Counted from the first letter of the stretch, positions 1 to 17,491 are shown. The stretch: DNA of 54,595 nucleotides from Amycolatopsis bullii (GCF_014654205.1 NZ_BNAW01000059.1:1-54595), one strand, 5' to 3'. Made by a program: numbers and translations. Notes: a model not told the origin generated them from the letters alone.

Positions 1-7352
<7,352 letters not shown>

Positions 7353-10300
7353 ATGTCCTCAGACGGATCTGAACGGAAGCTGGTCGAGTACCTCAAGCGG
7401 GTCACCACCGACCTGCACGAGACGAGGGCCCGGCTCCAGGAGCTGGAGGCGAGCGGCACCGAGCCGATCGCCATCGTCGGGATGAGCTGCCGGTTCCCCG
7501 GGGGCGCGAACTCGCCGGAAGAGCTGTGGCGGCTCGTCGACGAGGGGATCGACGCCGTGTCGCCGTTCCCCGGCGACCGCGGCTGGGACACCGCGGGCGT
7601 CTACGACCCCGACTCCGTCCGGCCCGGAACGTCCTATGTGGACCAAGGCGGCTTCCTCGACGACGTCGCCGGATTCGACCCGGCGTTCTTCGGCATCTCG
7701 CCCCGCGAGGCGGCGGCGATGGACCCGCAGCAGCGGTTGCTGCTCGAGACCGCGTGGGAGGCGATCGAGCGCGCCCGCATCGTGCCCGCGTCGCTGCGCG
7801 GCAGCCGGACCGGTGTCTTCACCGGGGTCATGTACGCCGGTTACGCCACCGACCTGCCGGGCCTTTCGGAGGAGGTGCTGGGGCACCTCGGCAACGGCAA
7901 CCTGCCCAGCATCGCCTCGGGCCGGGTGGCCTACGCGCTCGGTCTCGAAGGTCCGGCCGTCTCGGTCGACACGGCTTGCTCCTCTTCGCTCGTCGCGCTG
8001 CACCTGGCCGTGCAGGCGCTGCGCAAGGGCGAATGCTCGCTCGCGCTCGCGGGCGGCGTCACGATCATGTCCTCGCCCGGCGGGTTCGTCGAGTTCAGCC
8101 GCCAGCGCGGGCTCGCGCGGGACGGCCGCTGCAAGGCCTTCTCCGACGACGCCGACGGCACCGGCTGGGGCGAAGGCGCCGGGATGCTGCTGCTCGAACG
8201 GCTCTCGGACGCGCAGCGGCGCGGCCACCCCGTCCTGGCCGTGGTCCGCGGCTCCGCCGTCAACTCCGACGGCGCGAGCAGCGGGCTCACCGCGCCGAAC
8301 GGGCCGTCGCAGCAGCGGGTGATCCGGCAGGCGCTCGCGGACGCGGGACTCGCGGCGTCCGATGTGGACGTCGTCGAGGCGCACGGCACGGGCACCGCGC
8401 TCGGCGACCCGATCGAGGCGCAGGCGCTGCTCGCCGCCTACGGGACGGGCCGGGACCGGCCGCTGTGGCTCGGGTCGATCAAGTCGAACATCGGCCACAC
8501 CCAGGCCGCCGCCGGCGTCGCCGGGATCATCAAGCTGGTGCAGGCGCTGCGCCACGAGACGGTGCCGCGCACCCTGCACGTCGAGCGGCCCACCACGCAC
8601 GTGGACTGGTCTTCGGGTGCCGTGCGGCTGCTCACCGAACCGCAGCCGTGGCCGTCGGGCGACCGCGTCCGGCGCGCCGCGGTGTCGTCGTTCGGGGTCA
8701 GCGGCACGAACGCGCACGTGCTCGTCGAGCAGGCCCCCGAGCCGCCCGCGCCCGGCCCGGTGCCGGACACCGGCCCCGTGGTGGCCTGGCCGCTGTCCGG
8801 CCGGTCGGCGGACGCGCTGCGGGCACAGGCCGCGGCCCTGCTGGCGCAGGTGAACCGGACCGGCCATCGCCCGGTCGACCTCGGCTTCTCGCTGGCGACC
8901 TCGCGATCGGCCTTCGAGCACCGCGCGGTCGTCGTCGGGTCGACGCGGGCCGAGCTGGGCTCGGGGCTCGCGGCGGTGGCCTCGGGCGGGGCCGGCGTCA
9001 CCCAGGGCGTGGCGGACGTGACCGGCCGGACGGTGTTCGTGTTCCCCGGCCAGGGCACGCAGTGGGCCGGGATGGCCACCGAGCTGCTGGGGAGCTCCGA
9101 GGTGTTCGCGGCGCGGATGCGGGAGTGCGCCGACGCGCTCGCCGAGTTCGTCGACTGGTCGCTGCCGGACGTGCTGGCCGACGCGGAGATGCTGGAACGC
9201 GTTGACGTCGTGCAGCCGGCGTCCTTCGCCATGATGGTCTCGCTCGCCGCGCTGTGGCGGGCGCACGGGATCGAACCGGACGCCGTCATCGGTCATTCGC
9301 AGGGCGAGATCGCCGCGGCGTGCGTGTCCGGGGCACTCTCGCTCGCCGATGCCGCGCGGATCGTCGCGCTGCGCAGCCGGGCGATCGGCGAGGTGCTGTC
9401 GGGCGACGGCGGGATGGTGTCGATCGCACTGCCCGAAGCCGCTGTCGCCGAACGACTTGCCCGCTGGGAGACGCGGATCTCGATCGCCGCCGTCAACGGC
9501 GTGTCCTCGACGGTCGTGGCCGGCGAGCCCGCCGCGCTGGACGAGCTCGTGGCCGCGTGCGAAGCCGACGGCGTCCGGGCGAAGCGGATCGCGGTCGACT
9601 ACGCGTCGCATTCGGCCCAGGTCGAACGGATCGAAGAGCGGCTGCTGGCCGCGCTCGCCCCCGTCGCCCCGCGGGCCGGCGAGGTGCCGCTGTTCTCCAC
9701 CGTGCACGGCCGGTGGCTCGACACCGCGACGATGGACGCCCGGTACTGGTACACCAACCTGCGGCAGCCGGTGCGGTTCGAGACGGCGATCCGCGCGCTG
9801 GCGGCCGAGGGCTACTCCGCGTTCGTCGAGGTCAGCTCGCACCCGGTGCTGACCGTCGGGGTGCAGGAAACGCTCGAGCGGGGCACGACCGGCCCGGCGG
9901 TCGCCGTCGGGACCCTCCGCCGCGGCGATGGCGGCCGCGACCGGTTCCTGACGTCGCTGGCCGAGCTGTACGTCCGCGGCGTGGCGCCGGACTGGGACGT
10001 CGTGTTCGCCGGGCACGAAGCCCGGCTGGTCGATCTGCCGACCTACGCGTTCCAGCGGGAGCGGTACTGGCTGGAGCCCGGCGCGGACGCGGCCCCGGCC
10101 GACCCGGTCGACGCCGAGTTCTGGGCGACCGTCGAGAGCGACGACGTCGAGCAGCTGTCCCGCGAGCTCGGTGTCGGCGAGGCGGAGCTCGGCACGGTCC
10201 TGCCCGCGCTGTCGGCGTGGCGACGGCGACGGCTCGAACGGTCCACAGTGGAGGGCTGGCGGTACGGGGTTTCGTGGTCGCTCGTGTCGCGGGACGAGGC

Positions 10301-13300
10301 CCGGCTGTCCGGTCGCTGGCTCGTGGTGACGTCCGGTACCGAGCGGCAGGCCCGGCTCGTCGAGGGCTTGTCGGCGGCCGGTGCCACCGTGGTGCCGCTC
10401 GACGCCGGTGAGGTCTGCCGCGAGCGCCTGCAAGCGGCCGCCGGTGACGAAGCCGTGAGCGGGGTGCTGTCGCTGCTCGCGCTCGACGAGACGCCGGACG
10501 CGGAGTTCACCGAGCTGCTCACGGCGAGCGTCGCCCTCGTGCAGGCGCTCGGGGCCGCCGGGCTCGACGCGCCGCTCTGGCTCGCCACCACGGGCGCGGT
10601 GTCCACCGGACGCGGTGACCTGGTGACGGCACCCCGGCAGGCGCAGCTCTGGGGACTCGGCCGGACGGCCGCGCTGGAGCTGCCCGGCCGGTGGGGCGGC
10701 CTGGTCGACCTGCCCGCGGAACCGGGCGAGCGCACGGTGGGACGGCTGTGCGCGGTCCTGTCCGGTACCGCGGGCGAGGACCAGGTCGCGGTCCGGGAAT
10801 CCGGCGTGTTCGGGCGGCGGCTGACCAGGGCCGCCGCGCCAGCGGCCGAGTGGCGGCCGCGCGGGACCGTGGTGATCACCGGTGGCACCGGCGCGCTCGG
10901 TGCCCGGGTCGCCCGCTGGGCCGCGCACGCGGGTGCGGAGCGGATCGTGCTGGCGTCACGCCGCGGCCCGGCGGCGGACGGGGCGGCCGAGCTGGTCGCC
11001 GAGCTCGAAGAAGCCGGGATCGCCGTGACATCCGGGGCTCCGCCCCGGGCCGGGGGCTCCGCCACCCGGAACCCCCGAAAGACTGCCGTGTCCGTGATGG
11101 CCTGCGACGTGACCGACCGGGAAGCGTGCGGCGAACTGCTGGCCACGGCGGGTGCCGAGGTGCCGGTGTCGGCCATCGTGCACGCCGCCGCGGTGCTCGA
11201 CGACGGCGTCTTGGAGTCCGTGACGCCGGAACAGATCGACCGCGTGGTGCGGGCGAAAGCGCTGACCGCCCGGAACCTGGACGAGGCGTCGCGGGAGCTC
11301 GCGCTGGACGCCTTCGTCGTATTCTCGTCCTTCGCGGCGACGATGGGTGCGGCCGGCCAGGGCGCCTACGCGGCCGCGAACGCCTACCTGGACGCGCTGG
11401 CCGAGCACCGGCGCGGGCTCGGCCTGCCCGCGACGTCGATCGCCTGGGGGCCGTGGGCGGAGACCGGGCTGGCCACGGCCGACGAGGTGGCCGGCCGGGC
11501 CCGCCGCGGCGGCCTGCCACCCATGGCGCCCGGATCGGCCATGAGCGCGCTGCCCGGTTCGATCGGCGAGGCGTTCGTGGCCGTCGCCGACGTCGACTGG
11601 GAACGCTACGCGCCGAGCTTCGCGGCCGTCCGGCCCAGCGCGTTGCTCGGCGACCTGCCGGAAGCCCGCCGGGTGCTCGCCGCGGCCGCTCCGGTGGCGA
11701 ACGCGACCCTCGCCGGAGTCCCCGAAGCCGACCGGCCGCGTGCCGTGCTCGAACTCGTGCGGGCGCACGCCGCCGCGGCGCTCGGCTACGCGCGTCCCGA
11801 GGACATCGAGCCGACGCGGGCGTTCCGGGAACTGGGCTTCGACTCGCTGACGGCGGTGGAGTTCCGCAACGTGCTCGGCGCGGCGACCGGCCTGTCGCTG
11901 CCCTCGACGATCGTGTTCGACTACCCGACCGCCGAAGCGCTGGCCGGCATGCTGCTGGCCGAGCTGTTCGGGTCCCCGGCCGCGGTCGAGGCGCCGGAAG
12001 CGGGCCGGGTGCGCAGCGACGAGCCGGTGGCGATCGTGGGCATCAGCTGCCGGTTCCCCGGCGGCGCCGACACGCCGGCCGCGCTGTGGCGCTTGCTGTC
12101 CGAGGGGACCGACGCGCTGACGTCGTTCCCGGAGGACCGGGGCTGGGATCTCGACGACCTCTACGACCCGGAGCCGGGCAAGCCCGGCAAGGTCTACACG
12201 CGGCGCGGGGCCTTCCTCGACGGTGCCGCGGAATTCGACGCGGGCTTCTTCGGGGTCTCGCCCCGCGAGGCCACGGCGATGGATCCGCAGCAGCGGCTGC
12301 TGCTCGAAACGTCGTGGGAGGCGATCGAGGCCGCGGGCATCGATCCCACCTCGCTGCGGGGCGGCCAGGTCGGCGTGTTCGTCGGCACCAACGGGCAGGA
12401 CTACTCCGTGCTCGTGATGGACCCGACCGCGGACACCGAGGGCCACGCGAGCACCGGAACGGCGGCCAGCGTGTTCTCCGGCCGGATCGCCTACGCGCTC
12501 GGCCTCGAAGGCCCGACCTTGACCGTGGACACCGCGTGCTCGTCTTCGCTGGTGGCGCTGCACCTCGCGGTGCAGGCGGTGCGGCAGGGCGAATGCGCGA
12601 TGGCGCTGACCGGCGGGGCGACCGTGATGTCGACCCCGACCGCGTTCCAGGCGTTCAGCAGGCAGCGCGGGCTCGCGGAAGACGGCCGCGTGAAGGCGTT
12701 CTCGGACGACGCCGACGGCACCGGCTGGGGCGAGGGCGCCGGGATGCTGCTGGTGGAGCGGCTGTCGGACGCCCGGCGCAACGGGCATCCGGTGCTGGCG
12801 GTCGTGCGGGGTTCGGCGGTGAACCAGGATGGTGCCTCGAACGGGTTGACGGCGCCGAACGGTCCGTCGCAGCAGCGGGTGATCCGGGCGGCGCTGGCGT
12901 CGGCCGGGGTGACCGCGTCCGAAGTGGACGTGGTGGAGGCGCACGGCACGGGTACCGCGTTGGGCGACCCGATCGAGGCGCAGGCGTTGCTGGCGACCTA
13001 CGGGCGCGACCGGGAACAGCCGTTGTGGCTCGGGTCGGTCAAGTCGAACATCGGGCACACGCAGGCCGCAGCCGGGGTCGCCGGCGTGATGAAGGTCGTG
13101 CTCGCGCTGCAGAACGAGCTGCTGCCCCGGACGTTGCACGTGACCGAGCCCTCGTCGCACGTGGACTGGAGTGCCGGTGACATCGCGCTGCTGACCGAGC
13201 CGGTCCCGTGGCCGGAGACCGGGCGGCCGCGCCGGGCCGGGATCTCGTCGTTCGGGATGAGCGGCACGAACGTCCACGTGATCGTGGAACAGGCACCCCC

Positions 13301-16300
13301 GCTCGGCGAGGGCGAAGCGCCGGAGCCGACCGACGTCACCGGCGTGACACCGTGGCTGGTGTCGGCGCGGAGTGCGGCGGGCTTGCGGGCGCAGGCGGGC
13401 CGGTTGGCGTCCTTCGTGGAGTCGCGTCCCGGACTCGGGGTGGCCGAGGTCGGGCGGTCGCTGGCCTCGACGCGGGCCCGGCTGGAGCACCGCGCAGTGG
13501 TGCTGGCCGATGACCGGGCCGCGGCGCTGGCCGCGTTCGCTGCCGGTGAGCCGGTTCCGGGTGTCGTGTCCGGAGTGGTGGATTCGGGTCGTTCGGCGTT
13601 CCTGTTCTCCGGCCAGGGTGCGCAGCGGCTCGGTGCGGGCCGGGAGCTGTGTGAGTCGTTCCCGGTGTTCGCCGAGGTCGTGGACGCGGTGTGTGCGCAG
13701 GTGGATGGTTTGCGTGCGGTGATGTTCGGCGAGGATGCCGAGCTGTTGAACCAGACGATGTATGCGCAGGCGGCGTTGTTCGCGGTCGAGGTCGGGTTGT
13801 TCCGGCTGGTCGAGTCCTGGGGCGTCCGGCCGGATTTCCTGGTCGGGCATTCGATTGGCGAGCTGGCGGCGGCCCATGTCGCGGGCGTTCTGTCGCTGGA
13901 GGACGCGTGTGCGCTGGTGGCCGCCCGTGGCCGCTTGATGCAGGCCCTGCCCGCGGGCGGGGTGATGGTGGCCGTGCAGGCGACCGAGGCCGAAGTGCTG
14001 CCTCTGCTGGTCGAGGGCGTGTCGATCGCGGCGGTGAACGGCCCGTCGTCGGTGGTGCTTTCGGGCGATGAGGATGCCGTCGGCTCGGTCGTGGAGCAGT
14101 TCGAAGGGCGGAAGACTCGCCGGTTGTCGGTGAGCCACGCGTTCCACTCGGCCCGGATGGAGCCGATGCTCGAAGAGTTCCGCCGGGTCGCGGAATCACT
14201 GACTTACCACGCTCCTTCGATTCCGGTCGTGTCGAACGTGACCGGCACCCTGGCCGAAGACCTGACTTCTCCGGAGTATTGGGTGCGGCACGTGCGCGGA
14301 ACCGTCCGCTTCCACGACGGTCTGACCTACTTGGCCGAGCAGGGTGTGACCCGGTTCCTGGAGCTGGGTCCGGATGGTGTGCTGACCGCGATGGCGGCGG
14401 AGTCCGTTGAAGGCACGTTGGCTTCGGCGCTGCGGAAGGACCGTGCGGAGGAAGAGAGCCTGCTGACGGCGGTGGCGTCGCTGTACGTCGTCGGGCAGGA
14501 CGTCGAGTGGTCGACCTTCTTCTCCGGTGCCGCGCGGGTCGACCTGCCCACCTACGCCTTCCAGCGCAAGCGCTACTGGGCACGAACCACCGCGAAGGGT
14601 GACCTTCGCGCCCACGGCCTGATGACGACCGACCACCCGCTGCTGGGCGCCGCGACCTGGCTCGCCGACACCGGCGGCGTCGTCTTCAGCGGGCGGCTGT
14701 CCCTCTCCGAGCAGCCGTGGCTCGCCGAGCACGTCGTGCTCGGTTCCGTGCTCTTCCCCGGCACGGCCTTCCTCGAACTCGCCATGCGCGCGGGCGGCGA
14801 GGTCGGCTGCGCGACCGTTGAGGAGCTGACCCTGGCCGCACCGCTCGTGCTGCCGGACCGCGGCGACGTCCGGCTGCAGGTGAGCGTCGGCGGCGCCGAA
14901 GACGGCGGCGGACGGCCGATCACCGTCCACTCGCGACCGGACGACGAGTCGCCGTGGACCCTGCACGCCGGCGGCCGGCTCGCCGTGGCCGCGCGCCCGC
15001 CGGCGAGCGCACCCGCCGAATGGCCGCCCGCGGGCGCCGAGCCGGTCGACCTCACCGGGTTCTACGACGCCTACGCCGAACGCGGCTTCGACTACGGGCC
15101 GGTCTTCCAAGGGGTCACGGCGGCCTGGCGGCTCGGCGACGACATCCTCGCCGACCTCGCGCTCCCCGCGGACCAGCAGGCCGAAGCCACCCGCTTCGGC
15201 GTCCACCCCGCGTTGCTCGACGCCGCCGTGCAGTCGGCGGCCCTGCGGGAGAAGCCCGGCGAGCGGTCCGCGGCCGGCCTGCCGTTCTCGTGGACCGACG
15301 TCTCCCTGCACGCGGCCTGCGCCGCGCCGGTGCGGATTCGGCTCGGCACCGGCGGCACCGGCGGCATTTCGCTCGCCGTGACCGACACCGCGGGCCGTCC
15401 CGTGCTGACCGCGGGATCGCTCGTGCTGCGGGAGGTTTCGGCCGCGCAACTGCGTGAAGCGCGGCCGGTCCACCACGACGCCCTCTTCCGGCTCGGCTGG
15501 ACACCGGTCGAACTGCCCGGCGCAGCCGGGGAACCGGCGGTGCTCGACGTGGCCGGGACGTGGTCGCCGTCGAGCGGCACGACTGTCTACTCGGGACTCG
15601 ACGAACTGCGGTCCGCGGACCCGGCACCCGCCGTCGTCGTGGTGCCCGTGCCCGGCCGGGAAACCGGCGACCTCGCCGGGGACGTCCGCGCGGCGACGAC
15701 CTGGGCGCTGGACCTGATCCAGCGCTGGCTCACCGAAGACGCCTTCGCGGACACGAAGCTGGTGTTCGCGACCACGGCCGCGGTCCAGGCCGAACCCGGC
15801 GAAGCGCTCGGCGACCTGGTGAACGCGCCGCTCTGGGGCCTCGTCCGCTCCGCGCAGGCGGAGCACCCCGGCCGGTTCCAGCTCGTCGACGTCGACGGAA
15901 CAGACGCGTCCGCGGCCGTCCTGCCCCGCGCGGCGGCCGCGGACGAACCACAGCTGGCGATCCGCGACGGCGAAATCCGCGCCGCGCGCCTCGGCCGCGT
16001 CGAGCCGCCGTCGGAACCGACGTCCCCTTGGGACGGCGACACGACCGTGCTCGTGACGGGAGCGACCGGCACCATCGGCCGCTCCGTCGCCCGGCACCTC
16101 GTCACCGAACGCGGAGTGCGGCACCTGCTGCTGGTCAGCAGGCGTGGCACCGGTGCGCCGGGTGCCGAGGAGCTGGCCGCCGAGCTGGCCGGGCTCGGCG
16201 CCGAGGTCCGGCTCGCCGCGTGCGACGTCGCCGACCGGGCGGCGCTGGCCACCCTGCTGGCCGACGTCCCGGGGGACCACCCGCTCGGCGCCGTCGTCCA

Positions 16301-17339
16301 CGTCGCGGGCGCCCTCGACGACGGAGTGGTGACTTCGCTGACGCCGCAACGTTTCGACACGGTGCTGCGGACGAAGGTCGACGCGGCGCTGAACCTGCAC
16401 GAGCTGGCCGGTGCCGACGAGCGGGTCGCGTTCGTGCTGTTCTCCTCGATCGCCGGCACGTCGGGCAGCGCCGGGCAGGCGAACTACGCGGCGGGCAACG
16501 CCTTCCTCGACGCGCTCGCCGTCCACCGCCGGACCCTCGGGCTGCCCGCCGTGTCGCTGGCGTGGGGCCTGTGGGACGAGCGCAGCGAGATGACCGGCAA
16601 GCTCGCGGGCGCCGACCGGTCCAGGATGGCGCGCGGCGGGCTCGTTCCGATGTCCACAGAGGACGGGCTGGCGCTGTTCGACCTCGCGGTGTCCGCCGGG
16701 CACCCGACGCTCGTCCCGGCGAGGTTCGACCTCGCCGGGCTGCGCGGCGAACCGGCGCCGCCGCTGCTGCGCGGCCTGGTGCGCGGCGCCGCGCGACCGG
16801 CGCGCACCGAACCGGTGCCGGTCCGGCACGAGCTCGCCGGGCTGACCGGAGCCGAGCGGGAGCAGCGGCTGCTCGAACTGGTCTGCGCGGAAGCGGCGGC
16901 GGTGCTCGGGCACGCCGACGCCAAGGCGATCGAGGCCGGGCGCGGGTTCCTCGCGCTGGGCTTCGACTCGCTCACCGCGGTCGAACTGCGCAACCGGCTG
17001 GGCTCGCTGACCGGGCTGCGGCTGCCCGCGACGCTGTTGTTCGACTACCCGTCGCCGAAGCCGCTCGCGAAGCACCTCGCCGGCGAGCTCGGCGGCGAGC
17101 GAGGCGCCGCGGCGGTCCCGTCGCTGGCCGAAGAACTGGGCCGGGTCGAGTCGCTGCTGCCGGCGGTCGCCGCCGACGAGGCGGCGCGCACGGCCGTGGC
17201 CCGGCGGCTGCAGGATCTGCTGTCCAAGTTGGACGAGGCCGCGGGTGAGAACACCGATGCGCAGGTCACCGACAAGATCGACGCTGCCTCGGACGACGAG
17301 ATCTTTGAGTTCATCGACAACGAGCTCGGCATCTCTTGA
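7353..17339 (+). CDS. PKS-2: bimodular type I PKS (KS-AT-KR-ACP / KS-AT-DH-KR-ACP)
   Basis: A 3328-residue cytosolic synthase adding two extender units. Order by residue: docking coil 1-36; KS 37-462 (Cys 209); AT about 558-900 (Ser 649, methylmalonyl type); KR catalytic half 1171-1370; ACP 1463-1536; KS from 1556; AT from 2080 (malonyl type); DH 2427-2695; KR catalytic half from 2897; ACP from 3171; C-terminal docking 3253-3328. The start is ATG at 7353, preceded by AGGGAG and abutting the PKS-1 stop. The notable feature is a 21-residue in-frame insertion at residues 1226-1246 in the first KR, in a stretch where a close paralogue in this window (W10) has none. The inserted DNA matches a repeat between PKS-4 and PKS-5. 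All other catalytic motifs look intact. Confidence 0.98.
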   Translation: MSSDGSERKLVEYLKRVTTDLHETRARLQELEASGTEPIAIVGMSCRFPGGANSPEELWRLVDEGIDAVSPFPGDRGWDTAGVYDPDSVRPGTSYVDQGGFLDDVAGFDPAFFGISPREAAAMDPQQRLLLETAWEAIERARIVPASLRGSRTGVFTGVMYAGYATDLPGLSEEVLGHLGNGNLPSIASGRVAYALGLEGPAVSVDTACSSSLVALHLAVQALRKGECSLALAGGVTIMSSPGGFVEFSRQRGLARDGRCKAFSDDADGTGWGEGAGMLLLERLSDAQRRGHPVLAVVRGSAVNSDGASSGLTAPNGPSQQRVIRQALADAGLAASDVDVVEAHGTGTALGDPIEAQALLAAYGTGRDRPLWLGSIKSNIGHTQAAAGVAGIIKLVQALRHETVPRTLHVERPTTHVDWSSGAVRLLTEPQPWPSGDRVRRAAVSSFGVSGTNAHVLVEQAPEPPAPGPVPDTGPVVAWPLSGRSADALRAQAAALLAQVNRTGHRPVDLGFSLATSRSAFEHRAVVVGSTRAELGSGLAAVASGGAGVTQGVADVTGRTVFVFPGQGTQWAGMATELLGSSEVFAARMRECADALAEFVDWSLPDVLADAEMLERVDVVQPASFAMMVSLAALWRAHGIEPDAVIGHSQGEIAAACVSGALSLADAARIVALRSRAIGEVLSGDGGMVSIALPEAAVAERLARWETRISIAAVNGVSSTVVAGEPAALDELVAACEADGVRAKRIAVDYASHSAQVERIEERLLAALAPVAPRAGEVPLFSTVHGRWLDTATMDARYWYTNLRQPVRFETAIRALAAEGYSAFVEVSSHPVLTVGVQETLERGTTGPAVAVGTLRRGDGGRDRFLTSLAELYVRGVAPDWDVVFAGHEARLVDLPTYAFQRERYWLEPGADAAPADPVDAEFWATVESDDVEQLSRELGVGEAELGTVLPALSAWRRRRLERSTVEGWRYGVSWSLVSRDEARLSGRWLVVTSGTERQARLVEGLSAAGATVVPLDAGEVCRERLQAAAGDEAVSGVLSLLALDETPDAEFTELLTASVALVQALGAAGLDAPLWLATTGAVSTGRGDLVTAPRQAQLWGLGRTAALELPGRWGGLVDLPAEPGERTVGRLCAVLSGTAGEDQVAVRESGVFGRRLTRAAAPAAEWRPRGTVVITGGTGALGARVARWAAHAGAERIVLASRRGPAADGAAELVAELEEAGIAVTSGAPPRAGGSATRNPRKTAVSVMACDVTDREACGELLATAGAEVPVSAIVHAAAVLDDGVLESVTPEQIDRVVRAKALTARNLDEASRELALDAFVVFSSFAATMGAAGQGAYAAANAYLDALAEHRRGLGLPATSIAWGPWAETGLATADEVAGRARRGGLPPMAPGSAMSALPGSIGEAFVAVADVDWERYAPSFAAVRPSALLGDLPEARRVLAAAAPVANATLAGVPEADRPRAVLELVRAHAAAALGYARPEDIEPTRAFRELGFDSLTAVEFRNVLGAATGLSLPSTIVFDYPTAEALAGMLLAELFGSPAAVEAPEAGRVRSDEPVAIVGISCRFPGGADTPAALWRLLSEGTDALTSFPEDRGWDLDDLYDPEPGKPGKVYTRRGAFLDGAAEFDAGFFGVSPREATAMDPQQRLLLETSWEAIEAAGIDPTSLRGGQVGVFVGTNGQDYSVLVMDPTADTEGHASTGTAASVFSGRIAYALGLEGPTLTVDTACSSSLVALHLAVQAVRQGECAMALTGGATVMSTPTAFQAFSRQRGLAEDGRVKAFSDDADGTGWGEGAGMLLVERLSDARRNGHPVLAVVRGSAVNQDGASNGLTAPNGPSQQRVIRAALASAGVTASEVDVVEAHGTGTALGDPIEAQALLATYGRDREQPLWLGSVKSNIGHTQAAAGVAGVMKVVLALQNELLPRTLHVTEPSSHVDWSAGDIALLTEPVPWPETGRPRRAGISSFGMSGTNVHVIVEQAPPLGEGEAPEPTDVTGVTPWLVSARSAAGLRAQAGRLASFVESRPGLGVAEVGRSLASTRARLEHRAVVLADDRAAALAAFAAGEPVPGVVSGVVDSGRSAFLFSGQGAQRLGAGRELCESFPVFAEVVDAVCAQVDGLRAVMFGEDAELLNQTMYAQAALFAVEVGLFRLVESWGVRPDFLVGHSIGELAAAHVAGVLSLEDACALVAARGRLMQALPAGGVMVAVQATEAEVLPLLVEGVSIAAVNGPSSVVLSGDEDAVGSVVEQFEGRKTRRLSVSHAFHSARMEPMLEEFRRVAESLTYHAPSIPVVSNVTGTLAEDLTSPEYWVRHVRGTVRFHDGLTYLAEQGVTRFLELGPDGVLTAMAAESVEGTLASALRKDRAEEESLLTAVASLYVVGQDVEWSTFFSGAARVDLPTYAFQRKRYWARTTAKGDLRAHGLMTTDHPLLGAATWLADTGGVVFSGRLSLSEQPWLAEHVVLGSVLFPGTAFLELAMRAGGEVGCATVEELTLAAPLVLPDRGDVRLQVSVGGAEDGGGRPITVHSRPDDESPWTLHAGGRLAVAARPPASAPAEWPPAGAEPVDLTGFYDAYAERGFDYGPVFQGVTAAWRLGDDILADLALPADQQAEATRFGVHPALLDAAVQSAALREKPGERSAAGLPFSWTDVSLHAACAAPVRIRLGTGGTGGISLAVTDTAGRPVLTAGSLVLREVSAAQLREARPVHHDALFRLGWTPVELPGAAGEPAVLDVAGTWSPSSGTTVYSGLDELRSADPAPAVVVVPVPGRETGDLAGDVRAATTWALDLIQRWLTEDAFADTKLVFATTAAVQAEPGEALGDLVNAPLWGLVRSAQAEHPGRFQLVDVDGTDASAAVLPRAAAADEPQLAIRDGEIRAARLGRVEPPSEPTSPWDGDTTVLVTGATGTIGRSVARHLVTERGVRHLLLVSRRGTGAPGAEELAAELAGLGAEVRLAACDVADRAALATLLADVPGDHPLGAVVHVAGALDDGVVTSLTPQRFDTVLRTKVDAALNLHELAGADERVAFVLFSSIAGTSGSAGQANYAAGNAFLDALAVHRRTLGLPAVSLAWGLWDERSEMTGKLAGADRSRMARGGLVPMSTEDGLALFDLAVSAGHPTLVPARFDLAGLRGEPAPPLLRGLVRGAARPARTEPVPVRHELAGLTGAEREQRLLELVCAEAAAVLGHADAKAIEAGRGFLALGFDSLTAVELRNRLGSLTGLRLPATLLFDYPSPKPLAKHLAGELGGERGAAAVPSLAEELGRVESLLPAVAADEAARTAVARRLQDLLSKLDEAAGENTDAQVTDKIDAASDDEIFEFIDNELGIS
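7461..11960 (+). other. Module W3: KS-AT(methylmalonyl)-KR(B, with insertion)-ACP
   Basis: KS 7461-8740, Cys 7977-7979. AT about 9025-10070, with GHSQGE (Ser 9297-9299) and YASH at 9600-9611, both methylmalonyl signatures. A dimerisation element with DAEFW follows at about 10101-10240, as usual for modules with KR only. KR structural half about 10250-10840; catalytic half 10863-11470 with GGTGALG, LDD at 11196-11204 and Tyr 11367-11369, so B-type and D-hydroxyl. The strand before the conserved CDVTDR carries the 63-base insertion (11028-11090). ACP about 11740-11960, Ser 11844. Predicted output is a methyl-branched carbinol if the KR still works. Confidence 0.92.
11028..11090 (+). repeat. In-frame REP/MITE-like insertion inside the W3 ketoreductase
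   Basis: These 63 bases encode 21 residues rich in Gly, Ala, Pro and Arg that are absent from the homologous KR of W10. In W10 the strand passes straight from GVRV to SVMAADV. The word GCCGTG occurs just before the insert (11022-11027) and at its end (11085-11090), as expected of a 6-base target-site duplication. Bases 11032-11080 match the reverse complement of 40998-41046 at 48 of 49 positions. The length is a multiple of three and creates no stop, so the reading frame survives. The element has no coding capacity of its own. Confidence 0.85.
12018..17080 (+). other. Module W4: KS-AT(malonyl)-DH-KR(B)-ACP
   Basis: KS 12018-13300, Cys 12537-12539. AT about 13590-14580, with GHSIGE (Ser 13851-13853) and HAFH, so malonyl-CoA. 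DH about 14631-15440, with His 14730-14732, YGPVF and Asp 15219-15221 all present. KR structural half about 15480-16035; catalytic half 16041-16630 with a GATGTIG cofactor loop (slightly unusual second residue), LDD at 16314-16322 and Tyr 16485-16487. ACP about 16863-17080, Ser 16968. A B-type KR followed by an active DH predicts a trans alkene, conjugated with the one made by W5. Confidence 0.93.
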
Positions 17340-17491
17340 ACACGGGACGGGCGAGCTGTGCCGGCTCCCGCCAGAAAGGGTGACTCCGACCAGTGAGCGA
17401 GCAGAAGCTTCGTGACTACCTGAAGAAGGTGACCTCGGACCTGGCGCGCACCCGCGCCCGGCTGCGGGAGCACGAGGAGCGTGCGCACGAG
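17110..17491 (+). other. Docking pair PKS-2 / PKS-3
   Basis: The PKS-2 tail ends in DDEIFEFIDNELGIS, and the PKS-3 head is a coil with KLRDYLKKV and RTRARLREHEE. They are the same type as the PKS-1/PKS-2 and PKS-4/PKS-5 pairs. The 53-base gap between the genes (17340-17392) holds only the ribosome binding site of PKS-3. Confidence 0.85.
17373..17380 (+). promoter_or_regulatory. Ribosome binding site of PKS-3
   Basis: AGAAAGGG sits 12 bases before GTG 17393. A TGA in the same frame at 17381-17383 lies between this site and the start. GTG 17393 is therefore the only start that keeps the whole docking coil. Confidence 0.65.

Noticed and set aside
10981..11100. Frameshift or sequencing error in the W3 ketoreductase
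   Set aside because: The extra bases are a clean multiple of three, flanked by a direct repeat and matched by a second copy at 40998-41046. The KR reading frame is correct on both sides.
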